Positions 56,556 to 64,000 of a stretch of DNA of 64,000 nt are shown piece by piece. Made by a program: the position numbers and the translations under genes. The notes beneath the pieces were generated by a model. It did no database searches. It was given only the letters and a program-made list of their open reading frames with translations, and was not told where the DNA came from. Within the stretch, counting starts at the first letter, position 1. Every line of letters starts with the position of its first letter. Origin of the DNA: Streptomyces sp. V3I7 (lineage in GTDB: Bacteria; Actinomycetota; Actinomycetes; Streptomycetales; Streptomycetaceae); the NCBI RefSeq assembly GCF_030817495.1, contig NZ_JAUSZK010000001.1, forward strand, positions 2,831,001 through 2,895,000, written 5' to 3'.

Positions 56556-57800
56556 TCACTCGTTGGCCGCGCGCGGGCGGTCGCCGTCCGCGTACTGGTC
56601 GAACAGCGGGGTGCGGCCGCGCTCGCGCGAGCGGCGGGCCGAGGCGGCGCGGCGCGCGTCGCTGAGCCCGTCGGCCGCGGGACGGGCCCCACCGGCCGGA
56701 GCGGGGTCCTCCGCACCCCGCTCCACAGGCGCCGCCTCCTGCTCGGGCGCCACGGAGCTGGACCGCGCCGAGCTCCAGGCGTCGGGCGCGCCCAGGTCGA
56801 CGTCCGAGGTGGCCCGCGGCGCGACCGGGGCGGTCACGTACGTCGGCAGCGGCACGGGCACCGGGTCCCAGCTGTCGCCGTGCCCGGGGCGCTGGCCCTC
56901 GCGCTGCTGGTCCACCCACTCGGCGTGGTCGGTCTGCTCGACGAGGGCGCGGCGGTCCGCGGCGAGGGCGGCGGACAGTGCGGGGTCGGTGTCGGTGCTG
57001 CCCGGTCCGTCGTCCGGCTCGTCGGTGACCACGCCCGCGTCGACGGACGCGCGGCGGCGGGGCTGGCGGTCCCGCAGGCGCTGCGCGGCGACTTCGGCCC
57101 GGCGCCGGTCCATCTGGTAGGCGAAGCGGCGCCGTTCCTGGGTGCGCAGATAGCCGATGTACGCGCTCAGCAGCAGGGCGGGCGCGGCGGGCGCCCACAG
57201 GAACGCGAGGCCGCCGACGGCCGCGACGATCGCGCCGACGGTGAAGGCGAGGAAGAGCACCACGGTCGTACGCCGGCGGCGCGCGAGCACCTTCGAGCGC
57301 TGGGCTCGTGCGGCGGCCGCCTGATCCGGGGGCGTACGCCGGGCGCTGGGCACCCGCTTCGGCGACGCCGCTTCGGACGGCGACTTGGCCGCGGGTGCGG
57401 GTGCCGGTGCGGGTGCCGGTGCGGGTGCGGGGGCGGGCCGGGGTGCCTGGGCGATCGCCTGGTCGCGGGTCCGCTCCGGGCGGGCCGGCACCTCCGGCTC
57501 GGCCTGCGCGCGCACCTGACGACGGGTCGGAGGCATGGCGAAGGCCCGGACGTCCACCGAATCGGTGGCGGCGTCCGGATCACCGGCGTCGGACTCCCCC
57601 TCGTGGGTGGAGCGCGCCCGCAGGTCCTTGGCGTACCGGCGCTCCATCCCCGCCCTTCCGGACAGCAGCCGGATGGCGGTGCTGAAGCGTTCCGTCGGAC
57701 GGGCCTCGTTCAGCTCGTCCTGCCTACGGAGCCACATCGGCACCAAGTAGGCGGCCCAGGCCCCGACAATGACTGCGTAAATGAGGCCGCTGCTGCTCAC
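56556..57800 (-). CDS. sepX: Septation/divisome membrane protein SepX (GlpR-like)
   Basis: A 414-aa protein with an N-terminal TM helix (about 5-21, LIYAVIVGAWAAYLVPMWL), a variable Pro/Ala-rich linker with APAPAPAP repeats (about 120-140), two close TM helices (about 178-220) and a long acidic/basic C-terminal tail. The order sepX-rimJ-mog/moaC-moeA-galU-5-FTHF cyclo-ligase matches Mycobacterium Rv0992c-Rv0996, in which Rv0996 is the homologue. SepX supports FtsZ-ring assembly and hyphal cross-walls in S. venezuelae. GTG 57800. Confidence 0.82.
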   Translation of the reverse strand: MSSSGLIYAVIVGAWAAYLVPMWLRRQDELNEARPTERFSTAIRLLSGRAGMERRYAKDLRARSTHEGESDAGDPDAATDSVDVRAFAMPPTRRQVRAQAEPEVPARPERTRDQAIAQAPRPAPAPAPAPAPAPAPAAKSPSEAASPKRVPSARRTPPDQAAAARAQRSKVLARRRRTTVVLFLAFTVGAIVAAVGGLAFLWAPAAPALLLSAYIGYLRTQERRRFAYQMDRRRAEVAAQRLRDRQPRRRASVDAGVVTDEPDDGPGSTDTDPALSAALAADRRALVEQTDHAEWVDQQREGQRPGHGDSWDPVPVPLPTYVTAPVAPRATSDVDLGAPDAWSSARSSSVAPEQEAAPVERGAEDPAPAGGARPAADGLSDARRAASARRSRERGRTPLFDQYADGDRPRAANE

Positions 57801-58005
57801 GCCTCACACGGTAGAGGGGTTTGCATGAGGCCATCCGCCAATTGAGCCGGTGTGTCGCACGATCTGGCTGATATTTCGAGCTTTTTTTGTGACGGATCCG
57901 ATCAACAGGGCGCCGAGGGGGCGAATTCGGCGCCGCGATACGGTCACCGGCCGGTCAATTTCGAACATATATTCAATTTTCCCAGGGGTGTCGGATTCCC
58001 TCGGG

Positions 58006-58702
58006 CTACGCGGGATTCCGGGGAGTGTTCTCCGCGGTGTTCTGCGGCGTGCTCCGCGGGGCCCCACCAGGTGTGTTCTGCGGGTTCCGGGGTGCACGGG
58101 ACCGGCGCCAGCGGTCGAGGAGCCCTTCGGGGACCTCTTCCGCGGTGAGTGCGTAGACCAGATGATCGCGCCATGCGCCGTCGATGTGAAGATAGCGTGG
58201 ACGAAGTCCTTCGTCGCGGAATCCGAGTTTCTCCACGACCCGGCGGCTCGGCCGGTTCTCCGGGCGAATGCAGACCTCGATGCGGTGCAGACCGACGGTG
58301 CGGAAGCAGTGGTCCACCACGAGCGCCACGGCCGTCGGCATCACCCCGCGGCCGGCCACCGCCTCGTCCACCCAGTAGCCGATGTGGCCCGAGCACATCG
58401 AGCCCCACGTGATCCCGGCGACCGTCAGCTGCCCGACGAGCCGCCCCTGGTACTCGATGACGAACGGCAGCATCCGGCCCGCGTTCGCCTCGGACCGCAG
58501 GTACCGCACCATCTGGCGGGTACGTCGGCCGGTGCGTGATCGGTCCGCTGGGCGTGGGCGGCGGAATGGTCGCCTCCCAGGGGCGCAGCCAGTCCCGGTT
58601 GCGCCGGTTCACCTCGCGCCAGGGCCGCTGGTCGCGCAGCCTTATCGGCCGGAGGACGACGTCGCCGTCCGCCAGCACGACGGGCCAGGACGGACTGGTC
58701 AG
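58006..58702 (-). pseudogene. rimJ: RimJ-like N-acetyltransferase, +1 frameshift
   Basis: Reads in two frames. The N-terminal part (VVLADGDVVLRPIRLRDQRP and NRDWLRPWEATIPPPTPSGP) shifts at THRPTY into VRYLRSEANAGRMLPFVIEY and on to GYWVDEAVAGRGVMPTAVAL and VVEKLGFRDEGLRPRYLHID. Removing one C from the CCC run at 58518-58520 restores TYRQMVRYL. The start is unclear: GTG 58678, or CTG near 58702 overlapping mog. The C-terminal tail has NTP repeats. Either a real pseudogene or a sequence error. Confidence 0.8.
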
Positions 58703-59239
58703 CTCACACCCCCGGACGAACCGGAGTGCCGGGCCGCGTCCGGCCGCGGGTGGTCGCCGCCGCGGATCTGGTCGACGGCGTGCGTCAGCAGGGGCTCCAG
58801 GACGGCGAGGCCGTCCTTCACCCCGCCCGCGGATCCCGGCAGGTTGACGATCAGCGTCGCGCCCGCGACCCCGGCCAGGCCCCGGGAGAGTGCCGCGGTC
58901 GGCACCTTGTCCCGGCCGTACGCCCGGATCGCCTCCGCGATGCCCGGCACCTCGTAGTCGATCACCCTGCGGGTGGCCTCGGGCGTGCGGTCGCTGGGCG
59001 AGATGCCGGTGCCGCCGGTGGGTGACGACCACGTCGTAGCCGGCCTGGACGGCGGCGCGCAGGGCGGCCTCCACCGGATCCCCGTCGGGGACGACCTGCG
59101 GCCCCTCGACGGCGAACCCGAAGTCCGTCAGGCCGGCGGCGACCCGCGGGCCGCCCTTGTCCTCGTACACGCCCGCGGCGGCCCGGTTGGAGGCCGTCAC
59201 GACCAGGGCGCGGTACGACGCGGACGGTACGGCGTTCAC
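58699..59239 (-). pseudogene. mog: MogA/MoaB molybdopterin adenylyltransferase, +1 frameshift
   Basis: Should adenylate molybdopterin in Moco synthesis. The N-terminal part (YRALVVTASNRAAAGVYEDK, QVVPDGDPVEAALRAAVQAG and YDVVVT) shifts at HRRHRH into VIDYEVPGIAEAIRAYGRDK, PTAALSRGLAGVAGATLIVN and LPGSAGGVKDGL. Removing one C from the CCC run at 59020-59022 restores VVTTGGTGISPSDRTPEAT, the MogA motif. GTG 59239 overlaps the moaC stop (GTGA). Otherwise intact. Could be a base-calling error. Confidence 0.82.
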
Positions 59240-59715
59240 GCCCGGCTCCAGTGGCCCGACTTGCCGCCCGCCTTCTCCTCCACCCGTACGTCCGTGATGA
59301 CCGCGCCCTTGTCGACCGCCTTGATCATGTCGACCACGGTGAGCGCGGCGACCGACACCGCGGTGAGGGCCTCCATCTCGACGCCCGTACGGTCGGTGGT
59401 CCTGACCGTGGCCATGATCTCCACGGCGTCGTCCGCGACCGACAGGTCCAGCGTGACGCCGGAGACCGACAGCGGGTGGCAGAGCGGGATCAGGTCCGGG
59501 GTGCGCTTGGCGCCCATGATGCCCGCGATACGCGCGGTGGCCAGGGCGTCTCCCTTGGGCACGCCCTCGCCGCGCAGCAGCTCGATCACGCGGGGCGAGA
59601 CAAGGACCCGGCCGCTGGCACGGGCGGTGCGCGCGGTCACGTCCTTCTCGGATACGTCCACCATGCGGGCCGCGCCCGCCTCGTCGATGTGGGTCAGTCG
59701 GTCCTGCGTACTCAT
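59236..59715 (-). CDS. moaC: Cyclic pyranopterin monophosphate synthase accessory protein MoaC
   Basis: Second enzyme of Moco synthesis, 159 aa. It has [20 protein letters not shown], the catalytic [13 protein letters not shown] block (Asp/His near 77) and [20 protein letters not shown] with a conserved Lys (KAVDK). ATG 59715. Intact, and overlapping the start of mog by 4 bp, so Moco genes are in one operon with moeA 182 bp upstream. Confidence 0.95.
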   Translation of the reverse strand: MSTQDRLTHIDEAGAARMVDVSEKDVTARTARASGRVLVSPRVIELLRGEGVPKGDALATARIAGIMGAKRTPDLIPLCHPLSVSGVTLDLSVADDAVEIMATVRTTDRTGVEMEALTAVSVAALTVVDMIKAVDKGAVITDVRVEEKAGGKSGHWSRA

Positions 59716-59897
59716 GCTGTGTGGTGCTCCTGGTCCTGGCCCGTCGCAGTGCGGCGCACGGGCCTGCTGTGCGCGACACGGTACCGCCAAGTGGGAGCGC
59801 GCGCCGGATCACGACCTCCGCGGACCCCGGCGGACAGGCGCCGGGGAGTGCGGCCGGACACGGCGCGCGGAGCACCTCCGGCCGCCACGAAGGACGA

Positions 59898-61220
59898 TCA
59901 GCCGAGCAGGATCACCTCGACCTCGGAGCCGGGCAGGACCTCCTCCACGTCCTCGGGGAGGACGATCAGCGAGTCGGAGTGCGCGAGCGCGGCGATCAGA
60001 TGGGATCCGGCACCGCCCACGGGCGTCACCTCGCCGTCAGCGTACGCCGCTCGCAGGAACTGCCGTCGCGCCTTGGGCGAGCGCAGCGCCTCGTCCGTCT
60101 TCAGAACCGCCGTCGTCCGAGGACGGTGCACGTCCTCGAGACCCATCAGGGTGCGGATGGCGGGGCGGACGAACAGCTCGAAGGAGACGTACGACGACAC
60201 CGGGTTGCCGGGCAGCGCCAGCAGCGGGGTGTGATCGGGGCCGATGGCGCCGAAGCCCTGGGGCTTGCCGGGCTGCATGGCGAGCTTGCGGAAGTCGACG
60301 CCGCTGCCCGCCTCGTCCTCGTCGCCGACGTGCGACAGCGCCTCCTTGACGACGTCGTACGCCCCGACGCTCACGCCGCCGGTGGTGACCACCAGGTCGG
60401 CGCGGACGAGCTGGTCCTCGATGGTGGAGCGGAGGATGTCGGCGTCGTCGTCGACGCCGCCCACGCGGTAGGCGATGGCGCCGGCGTCCCGCGCGGCCGC
60501 GGTCAGCGCGAAGCTGTTGGAGTCGTAGATCTGGCCGTATCCCAGGGGCTGTTCGGGCTGGACCAGTTCACTGCCGGTGGAGATGACGACCACGCGCGGG
60601 CGCGGGCGTACCCGGACCGTGGCGTGGCCGATCGAGGCGAGCAGCGCGATCTGCGTCGGACCGAGGACCGTGCCGGCCTCCAGCGCGCGCTCGCCGGCCT
60701 TGACGTCGCTGCCCTTGGCGCGCACGTGCGCGCGGGCGTCGACCGGCCGGTACACGTTGACGTGCCCGGTCGCGCCCTCGGGGGCCTGGCTGCGCGCGCG
60801 CATGCCCGTCGCCTGGCCCTCACCGAGGCCTCCGTCGGTCCACTCGACGGGTACGACCGCCTCGGCGCCGGGCGGCAGCGGGGCGCCGGTCATGATGCGG
60901 GCCGCCTCGCCGGGGCCGACGTGGACCGGCTCCGCGGCGCCGGCCGCGACGTCCCCGACGACCTCCAGGACGGCGGGGAACTCCTCGCTCGCGCCCGCCA
61001 CGTCCGCGATCCGCACCGCGTAGCCGTCCATGGAGCTGTTGTCGAACGGCGGCAGGGACACCGGCACGATGATGTCGTCGACCAGGACGCAGCCCTGGGC
61101 GTCGAGCAGGTGCAGGTCGATGGGGTCGAGGGGACGGATCGCGGAGAGGACGTCCTCCATGTGCTCGTCCACCGACCACAGATGGCCCGTACCGGAGGTC
61201 GGGGTCGCGGCGCTACTCAA
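59898..61220 (-). CDS. moeA: Molybdopterin molybdenumtransferase MoeA
   Basis: Inserts molybdate into adenylated molybdopterin. The 440-aa protein has VDEHMEDVLSAIRPLDPIDL, PPFDNSSMDGYAVRIADVAG, the MPT-binding VISTGSELVQP and TTGGVSVGAYD segments, and the C-terminal PLLALPGNPVSSYVSFELF. The start is a TTG at 61220, two bases after the galU stop (TAA), with GAGGAG 11 bases upstream. Part of galU-moeA-moaC-mog. Confidence 0.94.
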   Translation of the reverse strand: MSSAATPTSGTGHLWSVDEHMEDVLSAIRPLDPIDLHLLDAQGCVLVDDIIVPVSLPPFDNSSMDGYAVRIADVAGASEEFPAVLEVVGDVAAGAAEPVHVGPGEAARIMTGAPLPPGAEAVVPVEWTDGGLGEGQATGMRARSQAPEGATGHVNVYRPVDARAHVRAKGSDVKAGERALEAGTVLGPTQIALLASIGHATVRVRPRPRVVVISTGSELVQPEQPLGYGQIYDSNSFALTAAARDAGAIAYRVGGVDDDADILRSTIEDQLVRADLVVTTGGVSVGAYDVVKEALSHVGDEDEAGSGVDFRKLAMQPGKPQGFGAIGPDHTPLLALPGNPVSSYVSFELFVRPAIRTLMGLEDVHRPRTTAVLKTDEALRSPKARRQFLRAAYADGEVTPVGGAGSHLIAALAHSDSLIVLPEDVEEVLPGSEVEVILLG

Positions 61221-61222
61221 CG

Positions 61223-62128
61223 TTATTGCATCTCCTCGGCTACGTAACTGCGAAGCCAGGTCCGGAAGTCCGGTCCCAGATCTTCACGTTCGCACGCAAG
61301 TCTGACAATGGCACGCAGGTAGTCGCCACGGTCCCCGGTGTCATAGCGGCGGCCCTTGAAGACGACGCCGTGCACCGGGCCGCCGACCTTCTCGTCCTGC
61401 GCGAGCTGCTGGAGGGCGTCGGTGAGCTGGATCTCGCCGCCGCGTCCGGGCTCGGTCGTGCGCAGTATGTCGAAGATGTGGGGGTCCAGGACATAGCGGC
61501 CGATGATCGCGTAGTTGGACGGGGCGTCCACCGCGTCCGGCTTCTCGACCAGGTCGCTCACCTTGACGACGTCGCCGTCCTCGGTGACCTCGACGGCCGC
61601 GCAGCCGTAGAGGTGGATCTGCTCGGGCGCGACCTCCATGAGCGCGATGACGCTGCCGCCGTGCCGCTCCTGGACCTCGATCATGCGCTGGAGCAGGGGG
61701 TCGCGCGGGTCGATCAGGTCGTCACCGAGCAGGACGGCGAAGGGCTCCTGGCCGACGTGCGGGGCCGCGCACAGCACCGCGTGGCCGAGGCCACGGGGGT
61801 CGCCCTGCCGGACGTAGTGCATGGTCGCGAGGTCGCTGGACTCCTGGACCTTGGCGAGCCGGCCGGCGTCGCCCTTCTTCTGCAGCGCCGACTCGAGCTC
61901 GTAGTTGCGGTCGAAGTGGTCCTCCAGCGGGCGCTTGTTGCGTCCGGTGATCATGAGGACGTCGTCGAGACCCGCGGAGACGGCCTCCTCGACCACGTAC
62001 TGGATCGCGGGCTTGTCCACGACCGGCAGCATTTCCTTGGGAGTGGCCTTGGTGGCCGGCAGGAACCGGGTACCGAGGCCTGCTGCGGGAATGACAGCCT
62101 TGGTGATCCTGGCGTGCGACTGAGTCAT
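61223..62128 (-). CDS. galU: UTP-glucose-1-phosphate uridylyltransferase
   Basis: Makes UDP-glucose for glycans and trehalose. The 301-aa protein has VIPAAGLGTRFLPATKATPK, the catalytic LLGDDLIDPRDPL, VEKPDAVDAPSNYAIIGRYV and the C-terminal FKGRRYDTGDRGDYL. ATG 62128 is taken; ATG 62140 would add MVAG. First gene of the Moco-containing operon, divergent from the cyclo-ligase. Complements galE/galT in UDP-sugar supply. Confidence 0.95.
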   Translation of the reverse strand: MTQSHARITKAVIPAAGLGTRFLPATKATPKEMLPVVDKPAIQYVVEEAVSAGLDDVLMITGRNKRPLEDHFDRNYELESALQKKGDAGRLAKVQESSDLATMHYVRQGDPRGLGHAVLCAAPHVGQEPFAVLLGDDLIDPRDPLLQRMIEVQERHGGSVIALMEVAPEQIHLYGCAAVEVTEDGDVVKVSDLVEKPDAVDAPSNYAIIGRYVLDPHIFDILRTTEPGRGGEIQLTDALQQLAQDEKVGGPVHGVVFKGRRYDTGDRGDYLRAIVRLACEREDLGPDFRTWLRSYVAEEMQ

Positions 62129-62239
62129 GCCCGCCACCATATCCGGTGCCTTGAGACGGAATCTGCGGCTCCGGTTAATTGATGCTCATATGAGCATTGA
62201 CCTCAGATGAGCAGAGCATGAAGGGTGCGGGAACGACCC

Positions 62240-62869
62240 GTGGAACACCTCGGACGCCCATCCGAAGGCGAGCCTGACAAACGAACGTTGCGGCGAGCGC
62301 TCCTCGCGGTGAGGAGCGGGTTGACGGCGGATGTCGTCGCGGAGGCCGCCGCCGCGCTGGCCCGGCGCGCGCTCGAACTGCCCGAACTGGCCGGGGCGCG
62401 CACGGTGGCGGCGTACGTCTCCGTGGGCGCCGAACCCGGCACGCTCGCCCTGCTGGACGCGCTCCGCGCGCGGGGCGTGCGCGTCCTGCTGCCCGCGCTG
62501 CTGCCGGACAACGACCTGGACTGGGGCGCCTATACGGGCGCGGACTCCCTCGCCCGGGTCCAACACGGCGGGAAGATGGCGCTGTTCGAGCCCGCGGGCG
62601 AGCGTCTCGGACCCGACGCCGTGACCTCCGCCGACGCCGTCCTGCTGCCCGGCCTCGCGGTGGACGCGCGCGGGATGCGACTGGGGCGCGGCGGCGGGTC
62701 GTACGACCGGGTGCTGGCCCGGCTGGAACGCGCGGGCGCCCGGCCCTCGCTGGTGGTGCTGCTGTACGACGCGGAGGTCGTCGAGCGGGTTCCCGCCCAG
62801 GCGCACGACCGGCCGGTGCACGCCGTGGTGACGCCGACGGGCGTGCGCCGCTTCGGAGGGCGCCCCTGA
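62240..62869 (+). CDS. 5-formyltetrahydrofolate cyclo-ligase
   Basis: Converts 5-formyl-THF to 5,10-methenyl-THF. The 209-aa protein has KRTLRRALLAVR, PALLPDNDLDWGAYT and the LGRGGGSYDRVLARL ATP loop. Starts: GTG 62240 preferred (GGGAA upstream), GTG 62225 possible. The last 15 codons and stop are repeated in tandem just downstream. Divergent from galU, as in mycobacteria. Confidence 0.93.
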   Translation: MEHLGRPSEGEPDKRTLRRALLAVRSGLTADVVAEAAAALARRALELPELAGARTVAAYVSVGAEPGTLALLDALRARGVRVLLPALLPDNDLDWGAYTGADSLARVQHGGKMALFEPAGERLGPDAVTSADAVLLPGLAVDARGMRLGRGGGSYDRVLARLERAGARPSLVVLLYDAEVVERVPAQAHDRPVHAVVTPTGVRRFGGRP

Positions 62870-62945
62870 CCGCGCCCGTACATGCCGTGGTGACGCCGAC
62901 GGGCGTGCGCCGCTTCGAAAGGCGCCCCTGACCGCGCCCGTACAT
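62822..62945 (+). repeat. 62-bp tandem duplication of the cyclo-ligase 3' end
   Basis: Copy 1 62822-62883 and copy 2 62884-62945 differ at only a few bases (CTTCGGAGGG vs CTTCGAAAGG). Copy 1 includes the last 15 codons and stop; copy 2 is a non-coding tail. No gain of coding length results. Confidence 0.85.
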
Positions 62946-62947
62946 GA

Positions 62948-62985
62948 CGAAAGGGCCCTCCACGCGCGCGTGGAGGGCCCTTTCG
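62948..62985. terminator. Strong bidirectional terminator hairpin
   Basis: Perfect 19-bp arms (62948-62966 and 62967-62985) forming a 38-bp palindrome between the convergent cyclo-ligase and penicillin acylase genes. Confidence 0.85.
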
Positions 62986-63012
62986 GCGGCTCACCGAACT
63001 GCCGTCAGCGGC

Positions 63013-64000
63013 TCAGGGCTTGAGCGCCAGTGTGTCGCTCGTGGTGCCGCCGACCGCCTTCTCCGAGAACGACCACGGCAGCAGCTCGCCCTTGGCCCAC
63101 TTGTCCGTCTGGTCGACGTAGTGCGCGCTGTAGGCGTGCCCGGAGGCGCCGGTGAGGTTGATCCACCGGGACTTGTCGAGGTCGCCGAGGTTGACCACCA
63201 TCCGCATCGACGGCACCCAGACGACGCCGTATCCGCCCGCGGCGTTCCAGCCGGACGCGTTGACCGTCGCCTCGCCGCCGCTGAGCTTCCAGGGGCCGCG
63301 GTTGAGGGCGTACTGGACGACGCCGGGGCCCTCGGTGCCCAGGATCTGGTTCTTCAGGAACAGACGGTGCAGCCGGCCCCAGCTCCAGGTGTCGATGTCC
63401 TTGCCGAGCTTGGCGGTCAGCTCCCAGCGGGCGTCGATCATCGCGCGGGCGAAGAGCTCGTCGCGGTTGTCGGCCTTGGGGCGGGTGCCCGACGCCGGCG
63501 TCTTCCACCAGTCGCTGTCGGGCTTGTCCAGCAGCGTGCGGACGACCTCGGACCAGCGGTCGCCGCCGTCCGGCTGCGCCTGCGTGGCGTCGCGCTCGCC
63601 GCACTCGCGCACCTTGGTGTCGTCGTCGACCGGACCGGTGCTGTCGGCCTTCTCGACCCACAGGCACTGGCCCTTGACCCGCAGCTCCTTGGGGAGCTTG
63701 TTGCCGAAGCCGAGCTTGAGGATGTTGCGCCACACCGCGTTGAAGTAGGCGGCCGCGGCGGAGTCGGCGTCCTGGGTGTAGTCCCAGCCCTCCAGCAGCT
63801 TCTGCGCGTCCCGGACGTCCTTGTCGTCCAGGTTGATCTTCAGCAGCCGGGGCACGAGCAGCTTGGCGATCTCGCTGCTGTTGTCCAGCTGCATCTGGCG
63901 CATGTCGTCGGTGGAGATCTTGCCGCCGCCGTTGATCTTCGACTCGATCAGGTCGGCGATGCGCTGGCTGCGGGTGCCGTAGCCCCAGTCCGTGGTGAGC
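63013..64000 (-). CDS. Penicillin acylase family protein (partial, 5' end outside window)
   Basis: The C-terminal 328 codons of a large Ntn-hydrolase beta subunit. The visible segments LTTDWGYGTRSQRIADLI, WSEVVRTLLDKPDSDWW, FARAMIDARWELTAKLG and VWVPSMRMVVNLGDLDKSRW, and near the end GASGHAYSAHYVDQTDKWAK, match the acylase family that hydrolyses acyl-homoserine lactones, penicillin side chains or lipopeptide acyl chains. The frame runs to the window edge; the nucleophile Ser and signal peptide are not seen. Substrate unknown. Confidence 0.9.
   Translation of the reverse strand, partial: LTTDWGYGTRSQRIADLIESKINGGGKISTDDMRQMQLDNSSEIAKLLVPRLLKINLDDKDVRDAQKLLEGWDYTQDADSAAAAYFNAVWRNILKLGFGNKLPKELRVKGQCLWVEKADSTGPVDDDTKVRECGERDATQAQPDGGDRWSEVVRTLLDKPDSDWWKTPASGTRPKADNRDELFARAMIDARWELTAKLGKDIDTWSWGRLHRLFLKNQILGTEGPGVVQYALNRGPWKLSGGEATVNASGWNAAGGYGVVWVPSMRMVVNLGDLDKSRWINLTGASGHAYSAHYVDQTDKWAKGELLPWSFSEKAVGGTTSDTLALKP

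Noticed and set aside
58516..59022. Programmed +1 frameshifting in mog and rimJ
   Set aside because: No slippery heptamer or downstream pseudoknot; both sites are plain CCC runs.

Overview
The window is chromosomal DNA of a high-GC actinobacterium, almost certainly a Streptomyces. Evidence is the GC-saturated third codon positions, frequent GTG starts, ATGA/GTGA stop-start overlaps, an SsgA-like sporulation regulator, SepX, an LAXTG sortase substrate and a DUF397 protein. From memory, the gene order follows the S. coelicolor core region from about SCO3122 (glmU) to SCO3184 (penicillin acylase). This is mostly conserved core, not a secondary-metabolite cluster.

Layout. 0-5.6 kb: glmU-prs-rplY-pth, then a membrane protein and a sortase-anchored surface protein. 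5.6-10.4 kb: ppc, and a fatty-acid desaturase/TetR pair with tandem palindromes in its promoter. 10.4-14.6 kb: a Phd/RelE-type toxin-antitoxin pair, trans-aconitate methyltransferase with its divergent MarR regulator (TamR), a LuxR-type regulator, a GNAT and an SDR. 14.6-20.2 kb: a 23-bp minisatellite, then galTEK facing a sodium/sugar symporter, a galactose uptake and Leloir unit. 20.2-24.5 kb: two C-terminal gene remnants, a DUF397 gene, a LuxR regulator with a degenerate receiver, an ABC-F ATPase and an Uma2 protein. 24.5-30.4 kb: tatD-rpfB-rsmA-ispE plus a zinc-ribbon protein and rsmI. 30.5-36.3 kb: protein O-mannosyltransferase, twin penicillin-binding proteins and ssgE. 36.4-39.1 kb: an ECF metal importer (cbiMQO) behind a perfect Nur box, which suggests nickel. 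39.1-46.4 kb: serine hydrolase, DUF1876, hydroxyacid dehydrogenase, EamA transporter, a 1080-aa tricorn protease and a 57-aa basic/acidic protein. 46.4-50.7 kb: a Baeyer-Villiger monooxygenase / hydrolase / SDR operon with 4-bp overlaps, divergent from a MerR regulator. 50.7-52.1 kb: exonuclease III and a GNAT.

52.1-56.4 kb is an accessory segment. It holds a toxin-antitoxin-like pair, a dehydrogenase fused to an NTF2-like domain, a LysR regulator and degenerate DNA. It is bracketed by two related 90-bp direct repeats, each with two hairpins, and the right copy abuts the 3' end of tRNA-Ala(CGC).

56.5-64 kb returns to core: sepX, rimJ-like GNAT, mog, moaC, moeA, galU and the divergent 5-formyl-THF cyclo-ligase, then a penicillin acylase running off the window. 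In this sequence mog and rimJ each carry one extra C that breaks the frame. The 3' end of the cyclo-ligase gene is duplicated in tandem.

Functional themes are cell-envelope precursor supply and sugar nucleotides (glmU, galETK, galU), wall remodelling and division (PBPs, rpfB, ssgE, sepX, pmt), translation and RNA maintenance (rplY, pth, rsmA, rsmI), molybdenum cofactor synthesis (mog, moaC, moeA) and metal uptake. The proposed operators, promoters and leaderless starts are inferences from sequence alone.
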